A stretch of 64,000 nucleotides of DNA, taken from the NCBI RefSeq assembly GCF_049116215.1, contig NZ_JAGDZB010000001.1:496001-560000 (forward strand). The letters run 5' to 3'. Below the pieces are notes generated by a model. That model was not told where the DNA came from, did no database searches, and saw only the letters and a program-made list of their open reading frames with translations. Position numbers and translations under genes: made by a program. Shown here one piece after another: positions 1-8,820 of this stretch; within the stretch, counting starts at the first letter, position 1; each line of letters starts with the position of its first letter. The stretch is from Shimia sp049116215. GTDB taxonomy: Bacteria; Pseudomonadota; Alphaproteobacteria; Rhodobacterales; Rhodobacteraceae.

Positions 1-462
1 GGCGCTGCTGATCTGCTCGACGCCATGGGCTGCACCGTCACCAAATGGGACATGGCGGAAACCGCCTCCGGTGGACCGTTCCCGGAAATTCTGGACCATG
101 ACCTGTTCCTGAACTGCATCTTTGCCCGCCCCGGCACGCCGGTGTTTGTGCCGCAAGAAGCTTTGACGGCCGACCGCAAACTCACCGCCATTGGCGACGT
201 GGCTTGCGATCCCGACAGCGATTACAACCCGGTGCCGGTCTATGACCGCGCCACCACATGGGACGCCCCGGCCCTGCGCGTGGCCGACGCCCCTGTGCTC
301 GACGTCATGGCGATCGACAACCTGCCATCCATGCTGCCGGTGGAAAGCTCGGAAGACTACGCCGCACAGCTGCTTAACACTTTGATGAAACTTGATGACC
401 TCAGCGACGGTGTCTGGACCCGCGCCGAGGCCGATTTCATCACACACTGCAAAAACCTTTGA
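1..462 (+). CDS. Saccharopine dehydrogenase (L-lysine-forming type), 3' part
   Basis: The open frame runs in from the window edge, so only the last 153 residues are visible. They resemble the C-terminal catalytic half of the alanine dehydrogenase/PNT-like saccharopine dehydrogenase family (LYS1 type, NAD-dependent interconversion of saccharopine with lysine plus 2-oxoglutarate). Seen: a FPEILDHDLFLNC stretch, then GDVACDPDSDYNP and a tail with VLDVMAIDNLPSMLP, all typical of this family. The next gene, 27 bp downstream on the same strand, encodes a second saccharopine dehydrogenase type, so the two probably form a lysine-catabolic operon. Family call is good; reaction direction is inferred. 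Confidence 0.8.
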   Translation, partial: GAADLLDAMGCTVTKWDMAETASGGPFPEILDHDLFLNCIFARPGTPVFVPQEALTADRKLTAIGDVACDPDSDYNPVPVYDRATTWDAPALRVADAPVLDVMAIDNLPSMLPVESSEDYAAQLLNTLMKLDDLSDGVWTRAEADFITHCKNL

Positions 463-489
463 CCAAAGACCTCTGAGGGGAGAGACAAC

Positions 490-1632
490 ATGACAATCCA
501 CTGGTGTGGCACCGGCCTTTCCGCCATTCCCGGCCTGCGTCGCCTGATCGAAGGCGGCCGCGCGGTCACCGTCTGGAACCGAACCATTGAAAAAGCGCAG
601 GAAGCGGTTGGCGACCTGACCCAAGACATCCGCGCCTTCGACATCGCGGCTCTAGGAGCTGTGCTTGAATCTGGCGACGTGGTTGTTTCCATGCTGCCGG
701 GTGATTGGCACGTGCCACTGGCCGAGCTTTGCATCGAGAAAGGCGCGAATTTCGTCAGCTCCTCCTACATCGCGCCAGAAATGAAAGCGCTCGATGCCAA
801 AGCCAAAGAGGCGGGCGTCGCCTGCGTGAACGAAGTGGGCCTGGACCCGGGCATCGACCACCTGATGGCGCATGCCTTGGTGGCAGACTATCGCGCCTCT
901 GACGCTTACGACGCGGACAACGCCATCAGCTTCATCAGCTACTGTGGCGGCATCCCCAAACATGCCAACCCGTTCCGCTACAAATTCAGCTGGTCGCCGC
1001 TCGGCGTGCTGAAGGCCCTGCGCAGCCCGTCCCGCTCCATTCGCGACGGAAAACCGCTGGACGTGAACCGCCCTTGGGACGCGATCAGCAGCTATGAAGC
1101 GCCACTGGCAGAGGCGGAAACCTTCGAGGTTTACCCAAACCGCGACAGCATTCCTTTCATGGAAGACTACAAGTTTGATCCGGACTGGAAAGTTGACACC
1201 TTTGTGCGCGGCACCCTGCGCCTCAACGGCTGGACCGAGGCGTGGTCTGAGGTCTTTCGCGAAATCGAAACGCTCTCCGGTCCCGAAGGCGACGCACGGC
1301 TGAAAGAGATGTCCGATCAGTTCTGGGATGAAAACTCCTATGACGAAGGTGAACCGGACCGCGTTGTGCTCTGCGTGGGCTTCAAAGCGGAGAAAGACGG
1401 CGCAGAGGTCTTCCACAAAACCTATGTGATGGACGCCTGGGGCGACGCGCGCGGCACCGCCATGGCCCGCCTTGTGTCGATCCCGGTCTCCTTGGCCATC
1501 GAAACCGTACTGGACGGCAAAATTGCCCCCGGCGTGCACGCGGCCCCATCTGAAGAAGCGCTGTTTTCCGAGTGGCTCACCCACATCGGCACGCTGGCGC
1601 AGCACATGCAGATCGTCGATCACACGGCTTGA
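490..1632 (+). CDS. Saccharopine dehydrogenase (L-glutamate-forming, LYS9-like)
   Basis: 380-residue NAD(P)-binding oxidoreductase of the saccharopine dehydrogenase/reductase family. The N-terminus carries a dinucleotide fold (WCGTGLSAIPGLRRLIEGG, residues 5-23), followed by VVVSMLPGDWH and the conserved NEVGLDPGIDHLMAH segment near residues 115-130, which is typical of the glutamate-forming enzyme. It should turn saccharopine into glutamate plus aminoadipate semialdehyde, the step after the upstream gene product. A strong Shine-Dalgarno (gaggggagag) precedes the ATG. The visible pair suggests a lysine degradation pathway; the aminoadipate semialdehyde dehydrogenase is not in view. Confidence 0.8.
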   Translation: MTIHWCGTGLSAIPGLRRLIEGGRAVTVWNRTIEKAQEAVGDLTQDIRAFDIAALGAVLESGDVVVSMLPGDWHVPLAELCIEKGANFVSSSYIAPEMKALDAKAKEAGVACVNEVGLDPGIDHLMAHALVADYRASDAYDADNAISFISYCGGIPKHANPFRYKFSWSPLGVLKALRSPSRSIRDGKPLDVNRPWDAISSYEAPLAEAETFEVYPNRDSIPFMEDYKFDPDWKVDTFVRGTLRLNGWTEAWSEVFREIETLSGPEGDARLKEMSDQFWDENSYDEGEPDRVVLCVGFKAEKDGAEVFHKTYVMDAWGDARGTAMARLVSIPVSLAIETVLDGKIAPGVHAAPSEEALFSEWLTHIGTLAQHMQIVDHTA

Positions 1633-1649
1633 TTATATAGCCCTTTGGC

Positions 1650-1671
1650 GCAGCCCTCGTAAAAGGGCTGC
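1650..1671 (+). terminator. Hairpin after saccharopine genes
   Basis: Perfect 8-bp inverted repeat GCAGCCCT/AGGGCTGC with a 6-nt loop, 18 bp after the stop of the upstream gene. Only a short T-rich tail follows (cactttg), so it is a likely but weak intrinsic terminator that would separate this operon from the LysE gene. Confidence 0.5.
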
Positions 1672-1748
1672 ACCTCACTTTGTAATCCCTTGCCATTCCC
1701 GACAGACTGCGAAATCCTGCGCCACACTTAAAGGGTGAGGAGCGCAAC

Positions 1749-2372
1749 ATGTCATCGGAAACCTGGATTGCCTTTGTATTGGCCAGTGCCCTGGTTGTGC
1801 TGATCCCTGGACCCAACATTGTTCTGACCATCAATCACGCGGTGCGCTCTGGCAAACGCTCAGGCCTCGCCACCATTCCCGGCATTTCTGCAGGGGCCTT
1901 TGTCGGCATGTCTGTGTCCCTTATGGGCGCAGGTGCGATCCTCTCGGCCTCCACCACGCTTTTTACGCTGATGAAGCTCATTGGCGCAGTGTATCTGATC
2001 TGGCTCGGCATCAGCCTCTGGCGCGCACCCGCTGAGGGAATTGGCTCAAACACGGTGGATCAAAAACCCCTCAAGCCGCTGTTCTGGCAGTCGTTCCTGA
2101 TCAGCGCCCTCAACCCCAAAGGCCCGGCGTTTTACATCGCCTTTGTGCCGCAGTTTGTGACCCTGTCGCAGCCGGTGTTGCCGCAATTTGCCATCCTGAT
2201 CGCCACCTTTGTGGGGATCGCCACGCTCAACACCGTGTTCTGGCTGTTCTGCGCCGACGGGCTACGCGGGCTGTTCCAACACCCGCGCGCCATGCGCAGC
2301 CTCAATCGTGTGGGCGGCGGTTGCCTGATGGCAGCGGGCGTTTTGACCACAAGAGTCTCACGCCACAGCTGA
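1749..2372 (+). CDS. LysE/RhtB-family amino acid exporter
   Basis: 207-residue, very hydrophobic protein with the LysE-type N-terminus (PGPNIVLTINHAVRSGKRSGL near residues 20-40) and about six membrane segments, as usual for the family. It would sit in the inner membrane and export amino acids or homoserine-lactone-like compounds; the substrate cannot be read from sequence. Shine-Dalgarno gtgagga lies 7-10 nt before the ATG. Placement after lysine-degradation genes makes a basic amino acid plausible, but a hairpin separates them, so this is inference. Confidence 0.8.
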   Translation: MSSETWIAFVLASALVVLIPGPNIVLTINHAVRSGKRSGLATIPGISAGAFVGMSVSLMGAGAILSASTTLFTLMKLIGAVYLIWLGISLWRAPAEGIGSNTVDQKPLKPLFWQSFLISALNPKGPAFYIAFVPQFVTLSQPVLPQFAILIATFVGIATLNTVFWLFCADGLRGLFQHPRAMRSLNRVGGGCLMAAGVLTTRVSRHS

Positions 2373-2378
2373 CAACTC

Positions 2379-2972
2379 TTAGGCCGCCTGCGCGCCGATC
2401 TTGGCCGCCTGTTGGATCCACTTGTCGGCAACTCCGTCTTTGGGATGACTCGCCCCGGCGAACTTGGTGACCTTCACCGGCTTGATGCCGACAAACTCCA
2501 AAATCTGCTGCTGGATCTGCACCACCATCGCGTTGCGGTACATCAAGCGGAAGAACCATCCGGGCGTATCCGAGAACAAAAGCACCCGCCCTGTGCGCCC
2601 AGTCAAAAGCGGCTTAGGCAGCCCCAAGGCCGTTGTGTTGCGGGTGTCAAACGTGCGCCCCGGCAGCAACGCGCGATCAAACAAGCCTTTGAGTTTTGCC
2701 GGCAATCCGCCCCACCACATCGGCGTCGCCACCACCACATGCTCGGACCACTCAATGTCCTGCAGCACCTGTTCCAGCTCTGGTTCCAACGGCTTCTGGT
2801 TCACATAACCGCCAAAGCCATAATCCGGATCAAACTGCAAATCATTCAGGTTGGTCATCCGCACCTGATGCCCCGCCTTGCGCGCCGCTTCCGCGTAGCT
2901 CTCTGCCACCGACCCCGTCAGAGACTCCGCCGCCGGGTGTCCGTTCAGGATAAATATCCGCTTCTGTGTCAT
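2379..2972 (-). CDS. Flavodoxin-fold NAD(P)H-dependent oxidoreductase (quinone reductase-like)
   Basis: 197 residues of the flavodoxin_2/KefF-MdaB type: N-terminal beta strand plus flavin phosphate loop (RIFILNGHPAAES, residues 4-16) and the ATPMWWGGLPAKLKGLFDR motif that contacts FMN/FAD. Likely reduces quinones or other electrophiles in the cytoplasm. I chose the ATG at 2972 because GGAGAA stands 7 nt before it; an upstream in-frame start at 3017 would place the operator palindrome inside the gene. It is divergent from a TetR regulator, with three operator-like palindromes between, so repression by that TetR is the likely control. Confidence 0.82.
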   Translation of the reverse strand: MTQKRIFILNGHPAAESLTGSVAESYAEAARKAGHQVRMTNLNDLQFDPDYGFGGYVNQKPLEPELEQVLQDIEWSEHVVVATPMWWGGLPAKLKGLFDRALLPGRTFDTRNTTALGLPKPLLTGRTGRVLLFSDTPGWFFRLMYRNAMVVQIQQQILEFVGIKPVKVTKFAGASHPKDGVADKWIQQAAKIGAQAA

Positions 2973-2988
2973 TGCGATTCTCCAAATA

Positions 2989-3054
2989 TTGACCATGGTC
3001 AATTTCATCGCATACAAAAATGACCGCGGTCAATTACAAATTTGACCACGGTCA
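2989..3054. promoter_or_regulatory. Triple TetR-type operator between divergent genes
   Basis: Three palindromes sharing the core TGACCNNGGTCA: a perfect 14-bp TTGACCATGGTCAA (2989-3002), a perfect TGACCGCGGTCA (3021-3032), and TGACCACGGTCA with one mismatched central pair (3043-3054). Centres are 31 and 22 bp apart. They fill the gap between the oxidoreductase and the tetR gene and probably bind its product, giving autoregulation plus control of the divergent gene. Confidence 0.8.
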
Positions 3055-3060
3055 CAATTC

Positions 3061-3654
3061 ATGTCAAAACGAGCCATGGCCAAAGCAGTTCAACAACGCA
3101 CCCTCAAAACCCGCGCCAAGCTTCTGGACGCGGCTCAAGCCGTGATCTCAGAGAGCGGCTATGAAGCCATGCGGGTAGAAGAGGTGGTGCTGCGCGCAGG
3201 CGTCGCCAAAGGCACTTTTTTCTCTCATTTCAAAGACAAAGACGCGTTGATGGACCAACTGATTGGTGCAGAAATCGACCGTCATCTGGATGGCATCGAA
3301 GCGCTGGACGCGCCCACATCCATCGCCGAGATGGCCAACGCCATGATGCCGCTGATCACGTTCATGACCTGTGAGCGCTATGTCTTTGATGTGATTCTGC
3401 GCCACTCCGGCGCGGCGGCCAACGCGGACATCGGCCCCATCGCCATGACCTTTGGCCGCCACGCAGAGGTGGTTACCAAATGGCTCTGGGACAAACCCTT
3501 CCGCAAGGACATCTCCGCCGAACTACAAGCGGAAGGTGTGCAGGCCTTTATGGTGCAGGCGATTTCCCTGATGTTCTGCAGTCTGCACAACTCCGTGTCC
3601 CCGCGCGAACGGCTGGAGACCTATCTCACTGCCTGGCTGATGCCGACGGCCTGA
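3061..3654 (+). CDS. TetR/AcrR-family transcriptional regulator
   Basis: 197 residues with an N-terminal TetR helix-turn-helix (residues about 15-62: LDAAQAVISESGYEAM, VEEVVLRAGVAKGTFFSHF) and a variable ligand-binding C-terminal half. Acts as a DNA-binding repressor, most likely of the divergent oxidoreductase and of itself through the adjacent palindromes. No clear Shine-Dalgarno precedes the ATG at 3061, which lies just 6 bp past the last operator; an internal ATG at 3076 is an alternative. Ends 2 bp before the stop of the convergent Hint-domain gene. Confidence 0.85.
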   Translation: MSKRAMAKAVQQRTLKTRAKLLDAAQAVISESGYEAMRVEEVVLRAGVAKGTFFSHFKDKDALMDQLIGAEIDRHLDGIEALDAPTSIAEMANAMMPLITFMTCERYVFDVILRHSGAAANADIGPIAMTFGRHAEVVTKWLWDKPFRKDISAELQAEGVQAFMVQAISLMFCSLHNSVSPRERLETYLTAWLMPTA

Positions 3655-3656
3655 AG

Positions 3657-4700
3657 TCAAGCCGCCACCCGCACCAGATCGCGAAACACCGGACGGCCTT
3701 CTGCCATCTTGCGCCAGGTCTGCGCCTCATGCGCTTTCATGGTGGGCAAGGCCGTCTGCGCAAAACGCGGCTTCAACCACGGCTTGGCCTCCAAAATCTG
3801 ATCCAACTCGGCCCGCGCCTCCACGCCCAAGCTCTCCAATGCCTGATCGCCGATGAACAGGCTCTCCGCCTCGGCCCCATTGGCCTCCACAATGTGGTGA
3901 CGGTCAAACATCAGGTGCACATAGTCCACGCCGTCGCGCCATTCCCGCCCGGGAATGCCCGGCTGTGGCGCCAGATGTTTGGCATGCGCAAAGGCGGCCT
4001 CAGACGCGGTCAACATCTCCACCTGCCAGCCGCGCAGCGCAATCCGGTGCTGTTGCGAAACCCACAAATCTTGGCTCGGCACCCCCGGCGCAAGGCTATC
4101 CGCATCAATGCACACCGGCCGCAGCCCTGCGTTCTGCAACATCTCGGCGTAGGAAAAATGGCTTTTCGCGACCCAGAAGACCTTGGCTGGCTTGCCTTTG
4201 GCGACACAGACAAAATCACCCGACTGCAGGCTTTCCACCGCGCGCGAACCGTCTGGTGTCGCGATCATGGTGCCAGGCAGAAAACACACCGGAATGTCTT
4301 CCGGATGCCGGTCTGGGTGTTTGACCACAAATTCCTCATCCTCAAACTCATTCATGTCCTCTTCGCTCGGATCCATTTCCGGGAAGAAAAACATCCGGGT
4401 CTCATCGCCCGGCTCGGGGTAATCCTGAATCGAGATCACCGCGATCTCCTGCCCCCAGAATTGCTCTGGAATGTCCTCGTCCTGAGGCACGGTTCCGGTC
4501 AGTTCAAAGATAAAATCATGGGCCTCGCCGTCGATCAGCACCCGCGTATCGGGATCGGGCTTGTTGTTATTGTCTTCAAGCACCAGATCGCCATCCTCGC
4601 CCTTAGGCACAAAGGTGATTTCCTTGGCCGGATCATCGGTGGGCTCAAATTGTTTTTGATTGCCGTGATTGTCGTCAAAACGACCCCAGAAACTGGACAT
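3657..4700 (-). CDS. Hint-domain protein
   Basis: 347 residues. The first ~125 are acidic (runs such as EDGDLVLEDNNNKPDPD and EMDPSEEDMNEFEDEEF), then a Hint domain starts at CFLPGTMIATPDGSRAVESL, the form common in alphaproteobacterial Hint_2 proteins, with the QQHRI block further on. Hint domains in inteins and hedgehog proteins self-process at the first Cys; in these bacterial proteins the activity is mostly unproven. No secretion signal or repeat toxin region is visible. The start at 4700 is fixed by a perfect AAGGAGG 8 nt upstream. Function unknown beyond the domain. Confidence 0.78.
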   Translation of the reverse strand: MSSFWGRFDDNHGNQKQFEPTDDPAKEITFVPKGEDGDLVLEDNNNKPDPDTRVLIDGEAHDFIFELTGTVPQDEDIPEQFWGQEIAVISIQDYPEPGDETRMFFFPEMDPSEEDMNEFEDEEFVVKHPDRHPEDIPVCFLPGTMIATPDGSRAVESLQSGDFVCVAKGKPAKVFWVAKSHFSYAEMLQNAGLRPVCIDADSLAPGVPSQDLWVSQQHRIALRGWQVEMLTASEAAFAHAKHLAPQPGIPGREWRDGVDYVHLMFDRHHIVEANGAEAESLFIGDQALESLGVEARAELDQILEAKPWLKPRFAQTALPTMKAHEAQTWRKMAEGRPVFRDLVRVAA

Positions 4701-5006
4701 GGGCGACCTCCTTCTGCACGACAGACCTCCCAACGCCGCCCCATGGGTTGCAAGGCTCAGACACAAGACAAGAGGGCACCGCCCGCAAAATGCAGGGTGC
4801 GGATGTTTCCTAAAAAACAGGCGCGACGTCAGTGATCAAATCGTGGATCGGGCGGCACGCAAGCGTGACAGCCCTCCCTCTATGGCGCAGATAAGAAGGC
4901 ACTTCCCAAACGTAAAGACCCGCGCCAAAGCTTGGCGCGGATCCCAAATCTGTTGGCATAAATTCGCAAAACCTGCGGGCCAACCAGCCAATTTTTGCCG
5001 ATTTGT
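4701..5006. other. Intergenic region with one inverted repeat
   Basis: 306 bp without a convincing gene. It holds the ribosome site of the Hint gene and, at 4921-4939, the perfect repeat CGCGCCAA-AGC-TTGGCGCG. That hairpin lacks a T-tract on either side, so it may be a weak terminator for the small gene on its right or an operator; nothing else stands out. Confidence 0.5.
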
Positions 5007-5333
5007 TTAGCCGCCGCGGACCAAATCATCCTCTTCGTCGGTCAAAGACATGCCCAGCGCCTCCATGCCGTTTTCCAAGTGATCCGACAGATGAGGCGAG
5101 CCCAGCAGGTAATCCGCAGTGGGCACGGTGTTTTCGGTTTTGGCGGTCATGATCGCCTCGGCCAGGTCATCCGCCATAAAGCTGTCCCGTCCAATCCACA
5201 TCACCGCAACCAGGCCGGCCTGTTCATCTTCGTTCAAGCGATCAATAAAGCCGCGCAGCTCGCCTTCAGCCCGGTTCAACTCCCGCGACATCAGCACAAC
5301 CTGCGCCACCTTCCATGCAGAAATCTCAAGCAT
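5007..5333 (-). CDS. Small unknown protein (DUF3775-like)
   Basis: 108 residues, soluble, acidic at the C-terminus (SLTDEEDDLVRGG). The middle has FIDRLNEDEQAGLVAVMWIGR, which recalls the DUF3775 family of alphaproteobacterial proteins; no function is known. I chose the ATG at 5333 because GGAGG lies 8 nt before it; a longer in-frame start at 5378 has no such signal. It stands alone, between the Hint gene and rmuC on the same strand. Confidence 0.65.
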   Translation of the reverse strand: MLEISAWKVAQVVLMSRELNRAEGELRGFIDRLNEDEQAGLVAVMWIGRDSFMADDLAEAIMTAKTENTVPTADYLLGSPHLSDHLENGMEALGMSLTDEEDDLVRGG

Positions 5334-5420
5334 TTTTCGCGCCTCCAATTTGGTTTGGCCCAGTGTCCCCTCCAGCATGCCCTACGTCTTTGACATGGCG
5401 CAAACTGTTTCTGTTGCATC

Positions 5421-5450
5421 GGGGCGCTGCCCCGGACCCCGGGATATTTG
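5421..5450 (-). repeat. Extragenic GC-hairpin element with CCCGGGATATTTG box
   Basis: Reads GGGGC-GCT-GCCCC, then GGACCCCGGGATATTTG on the plus strand, just 3' of rmuC. A related CCCCGGGATATTTG box stands in the glcD-glcE gap (reverse orientation, 62576-62589). From general experience this box is frequent in intergenic DNA of Rhodobacteraceae. Here it could also end rmuC transcription as a hairpin. Confidence 0.5.
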
Positions 5451-5466
5451 CAGACTGTGAATGACG

Positions 5467-6795
5467 TCAGCTGTCTGGTTTGGTCAAAGGCACCACTTTG
5501 TCGTCAGCCGTCTGTGCCAGCTCTTCAAAATCAAAGTTGTCGAGCCGCCGCGCCCGGCGCCCAGCTTTGTCAGCGCTGATCTTGATTTCGCTGATGTCTT
5601 TCGCCGCCTGACCAAAGTGGCGGTCAAGATTCTCCACACGCGTGCCCAGCCGCTCAACATCAGAATAAAGCAGCCCCAGTTCTTTGCGGATCGCGCCCGC
5701 CTGTTCTTGCATACGCGCGTCTTTCAAAATCGCCCGCATGGTGTTGAGCGTCGCCATGCAGGTGGTGGGCGAAACAATCCACACCCGCGCTGCAAAGCCC
5801 TCACGCACCAGTTCCGGGAAATTGGCGTGCAACTCCGCATAAACCGCTTCGCTTGGCAGGAACATCAACGCCCCATCAGCGGTCTCGCCTTCGATGATGT
5901 ATTTCTCGGAGATGTCTTTGATGTGTTTCTTCACCGAGGTGCGCAGCATCCGCGCCGCCTCATTGAGCTGTGCCTGGGTCTCCGCATTGCGCAGCAACTC
6001 ATAAGCCTCCAGCGGGAACTTGCTGTCGATCACAATGGGTCCAGGCGGGTTGGGCAAATGGATCAGACAGTCGGCGCGTTTGCCGTTAGAAAGCGTGTGT
6101 TGCAGTGCATAGCTGTCGCTTGGCAATGCTTTGCCAACGATGTCATTGAGCTGAATTTCTCCAAACGCCCCACGCGTCTGTTTGTTGCTCAAAATGTCTT
6201 GCAGGCTGAGCACATCGCCGCTGAGCCGGGTGATATTCTCCTGCGCCTTGTCGATGGTGGCCAACCGCTCCTGCAACTGTGTGAGCGAGGTCGCGGTCTG
6301 CTTGGCATTGCCGGTCATCGACAGGTTCAGCTTCTCCTGCATGTCGTTTAACGCGCCGCCGGTGCGCAGCTGCATATTGGCCAGGCTTTCCTGCATCTGC
6401 AGCTGTTGCGCCGCCATTGTGTCCGCCATCTTCTGTTGCATGCTGGCGAGGTTCTCACCGGTGCTGCGCTGCACCTTGGCGAGGTTCTCATGCATGTTCA
6501 CTTGCACCTCACCCAGCCGCTGCTCCATCAAGGTGGCAATCTGCCCCTGCGATTGCGCCTGCGCCTGCAGGTTGCCATCCAGATGCGCCTGCCCGGTGGC
6601 CAGCTGATCCACCCGCTGCGCCATCTGCCCCATGTGCTGGGCAATCACCATCTCGGTCCGGTCCGCCCGCTTCTGCCCCGCGCTGCGCAGCATCAGGAAC
6701 AACACGGTGAGCAACAGAATTGCCCCGCCAACGCCCCCAAACAAATAAAGCGCCATGGCCTCCATGTTGGCCATTGCTTCGTCCATACCTTCCAT
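5467..6795 (-). CDS. rmuC: DNA recombination protein RmuC
   Basis: 442 residues: an N-terminal membrane segment (residues about 15-37), a long Gln/Ala/Met-rich coiled coil (about 40-190) and the RmuC nuclease-like core with GAFGEIQL, LPSDSYALQHTL, PIVIDSKFPLEAYELL and MFLPSEAVYAEL. The family limits recombination at inverted repeats in E. coli and is related to PD-(D/E)XK nucleases. Its ATG overlaps the mutL stop by one base (TGATG), so the two are translationally coupled. A GTG one codon upstream is possible. Confident call. Confidence 0.93.
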   Translation of the reverse strand: MEGMDEAMANMEAMALYLFGGVGGAILLLTVLFLMLRSAGQKRADRTEMVIAQHMGQMAQRVDQLATGQAHLDGNLQAQAQSQGQIATLMEQRLGEVQVNMHENLAKVQRSTGENLASMQQKMADTMAAQQLQMQESLANMQLRTGGALNDMQEKLNLSMTGNAKQTATSLTQLQERLATIDKAQENITRLSGDVLSLQDILSNKQTRGAFGEIQLNDIVGKALPSDSYALQHTLSNGKRADCLIHLPNPPGPIVIDSKFPLEAYELLRNAETQAQLNEAARMLRTSVKKHIKDISEKYIIEGETADGALMFLPSEAVYAELHANFPELVREGFAARVWIVSPTTCMATLNTMRAILKDARMQEQAGAIRKELGLLYSDVERLGTRVENLDRHFGQAAKDISEIKISADKAGRRARRLDNFDFEELAQTADDKVVPLTKPDS

Positions 6796-8702
6796 CACGT
6801 CCGTCCAAACAGCCGCTCAATATCGGCCAGCTTTAATTCCACATAGGTTGGCCGCCCGTGGTTGCATTGCCCCGAATGTGGCGTTGCCTCCATCTCGCGC
6901 AGCAACGCATTCATCTCTTCACCACGCATCCGCCGCCCCGACCGGATCGAGCCGTGACAGGCCACCCGACTGAGGATCGCTTCCAACTTGGCCTGCACCA
7001 ACATGCTTTCGCCCGCGTCATCGAGCTCATCGAGAATATCGAGCACCATCGCCCGTGCATTCACCTCGCCCAAAAGCGCAGGGGTCTCGCGCACCGCCAC
7101 CGCGCCGCCGCCAAAGGCCTCAATTGTCAGCCCCAGCTTAGACAGCGGTTCTGCCACAGTCATGATCCGCGCACAGTCGCCCTCGGACAACTCAACAATC
7201 TCGGGGATCAACAAGGCCTGCGCCGCAACCCCGTTTTCCGCCATCTGGTGTTTGAGCTTCTCATAAACCAGACGTTCATGTGCGGCGTGTTGATCGACAA
7301 TCACCATGCCGGTCTCGGTCTGCGCCACAATGTAATTCTCATGCACCTGCGCCCGTGCTGCGCCCAAGGGCAGTCCTTCGGCCGGGGTCTCTTGCGGAGC
7401 CTCCGTGTCAAAAGTTTCCACTCGCGCAGAATAAGCCTCGGTCAAATCCGAAAAGCCTGGCTCCTGCGGCATTGGCGCCTGCGCCTGATAAGCCGCCGTG
7501 CGTGCGCCAAGACTTGGCCGATCCATTTGATAGACCCGCGCCTGCCCCGGTGCGGGCGCGCTTGGCGTGATTCCCAAAGCCCCCAGTGATGCCCCAACTG
7601 GCTCGGGCCGGAACAACTGCAACGTGGCCCCGGCGACCGTGGTCGACGCCCGATGCCCGGCTTCCGCCAACGCGTGACGCAGGCTGGAGACAATCAGCCC
7701 CCGCGCCAATCCCGGATCGCGGAACCGCACCTCGGATTTGGCGGGATGCACGTTCACATCCACCAGATGTGGATCACAATCAATGAACAGCGCCGCCGCC
7801 GGATGGCGATCCCGGCTCAGGTAATCAAAATACGCCCCGCGCAGCGCCCCAACCAGCAGTTTGTCCTTCACCGGACGCCCGTTCACAAACAGATACTGCG
7901 CCACCGACGAGCCCCGCGAATAGGTCGGCAAAGCCGCATAGCCAATCAGCCGCAACCCTTCCCGCTCCGCATCAATCTTCAGCGCGTTTTCGGCAAATTC
8001 CTTGCCCAAAATTCGCGCCAACCGGCCATGCAAAGCGTCAAACAGATCGCCATTTTCCGCCTCTACGCGGAAGGTCACACGGCCTTCTCCGCCACCAGTC
8101 ACATCGCGCAGCGTGAAGCCCACAAACGGCTCCGCCATCGCCAGACGCTTGACCACATCGGTGATCGCCTGCGCCTCCGCCCGATCAGAGCGCATAAACT
8201 TCAACCGCGCCGGCGTGGCATAAAACAGATCGCGCAGTTCCACGATGGTGCCCCCGGACAGCGCCGCCGGTTTCACCGCGCTCATCGCGCCACCCTCAAC
8301 CGAAATCTGCGCCGCAGGCGCTTTGCCCACCCGGCTGGTGATGCTCAACCGTCCGACAGCACCCAGCGAGGGCAAGGCCTCTCCACGAAAGCCAAATGTG
8401 TGGATGTCGAGCAAGTCCGTGCCATCAATCTTGGACGTGGCATGGCGCGACAACGCCAGCGGCAATTGTTCCTCGGTGATGCCACAGCCATCATCGGTGA
8501 TCCGGATCAGCGTCTTACCGCCATCAGCATAGGCAATCTCAATGCGCCGACTTCCCGCATCAATGGCGTTTTCCACCAGTTCTTTCACTGCAGAAGCTGG
8601 CCTTTCGACCACCTCACCGGCGGCAATCCGGTTGATCGCGGCATCATCAAGTTGCCGAATGACCGGCAAATCTTGGCTTATATTGGGGTTATCCACAGAC
8701 AT
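6795..8702 (-). CDS. mutL: DNA mismatch repair protein MutL
   Basis: 635 residues. N-terminal GHKL ATPase: INRIAAGEVVERPASAVKEL, ENAIDAG, DDGCGI and GFRGEAL. The C-terminal domain carries DQHAAHERLVYE at about residues 470-481, which fits the DQHA(X)2E(X)4E metal-binding motif of endonuclease-active MutL proteins (absent from E. coli MutL). It links MutS recognition to strand removal. I chose the ATG at 8702 because family similarity begins shortly after it; the longer frame to 8831 has no support. Forms a coupled pair with rmuC. Confidence 0.95.
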   Translation of the reverse strand: MSVDNPNISQDLPVIRQLDDAAINRIAAGEVVERPASAVKELVENAIDAGSRRIEIAYADGGKTLIRITDDGCGITEEQLPLALSRHATSKIDGTDLLDIHTFGFRGEALPSLGAVGRLSITSRVGKAPAAQISVEGGAMSAVKPAALSGGTIVELRDLFYATPARLKFMRSDRAEAQAITDVVKRLAMAEPFVGFTLRDVTGGGEGRVTFRVEAENGDLFDALHGRLARILGKEFAENALKIDAEREGLRLIGYAALPTYSRGSSVAQYLFVNGRPVKDKLLVGALRGAYFDYLSRDRHPAAALFIDCDPHLVDVNVHPAKSEVRFRDPGLARGLIVSSLRHALAEAGHRASTTVAGATLQLFRPEPVGASLGALGITPSAPAPGQARVYQMDRPSLGARTAAYQAQAPMPQEPGFSDLTEAYSARVETFDTEAPQETPAEGLPLGAARAQVHENYIVAQTETGMVIVDQHAAHERLVYEKLKHQMAENGVAAQALLIPEIVELSEGDCARIMTVAEPLSKLGLTIEAFGGGAVAVRETPALLGEVNARAMVLDILDELDDAGESMLVQAKLEAILSRVACHGSIRSGRRMRGEEMNALLREMEATPHSGQCNHGRPTYVELKLADIERLFGRT

Positions 8703-8820
8703 AGTGCCAAATCTAGCATGTTCTCGTTTGATTCTACCACCAAGTTTGCAGAGATCCGCAGTCGCTTTTTGCCATCCCCGTGTCGCTCTTTCTCTGGACA
8801 GGGCACCACGGTCGCCGCAT

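Noticed and set aside
3480..4835. 451-codon frame antisense to the Hint gene and into tetR
   Set aside because: Overlaps two well supported genes and has the His/Arg/Gln-rich look of a shadow frame.
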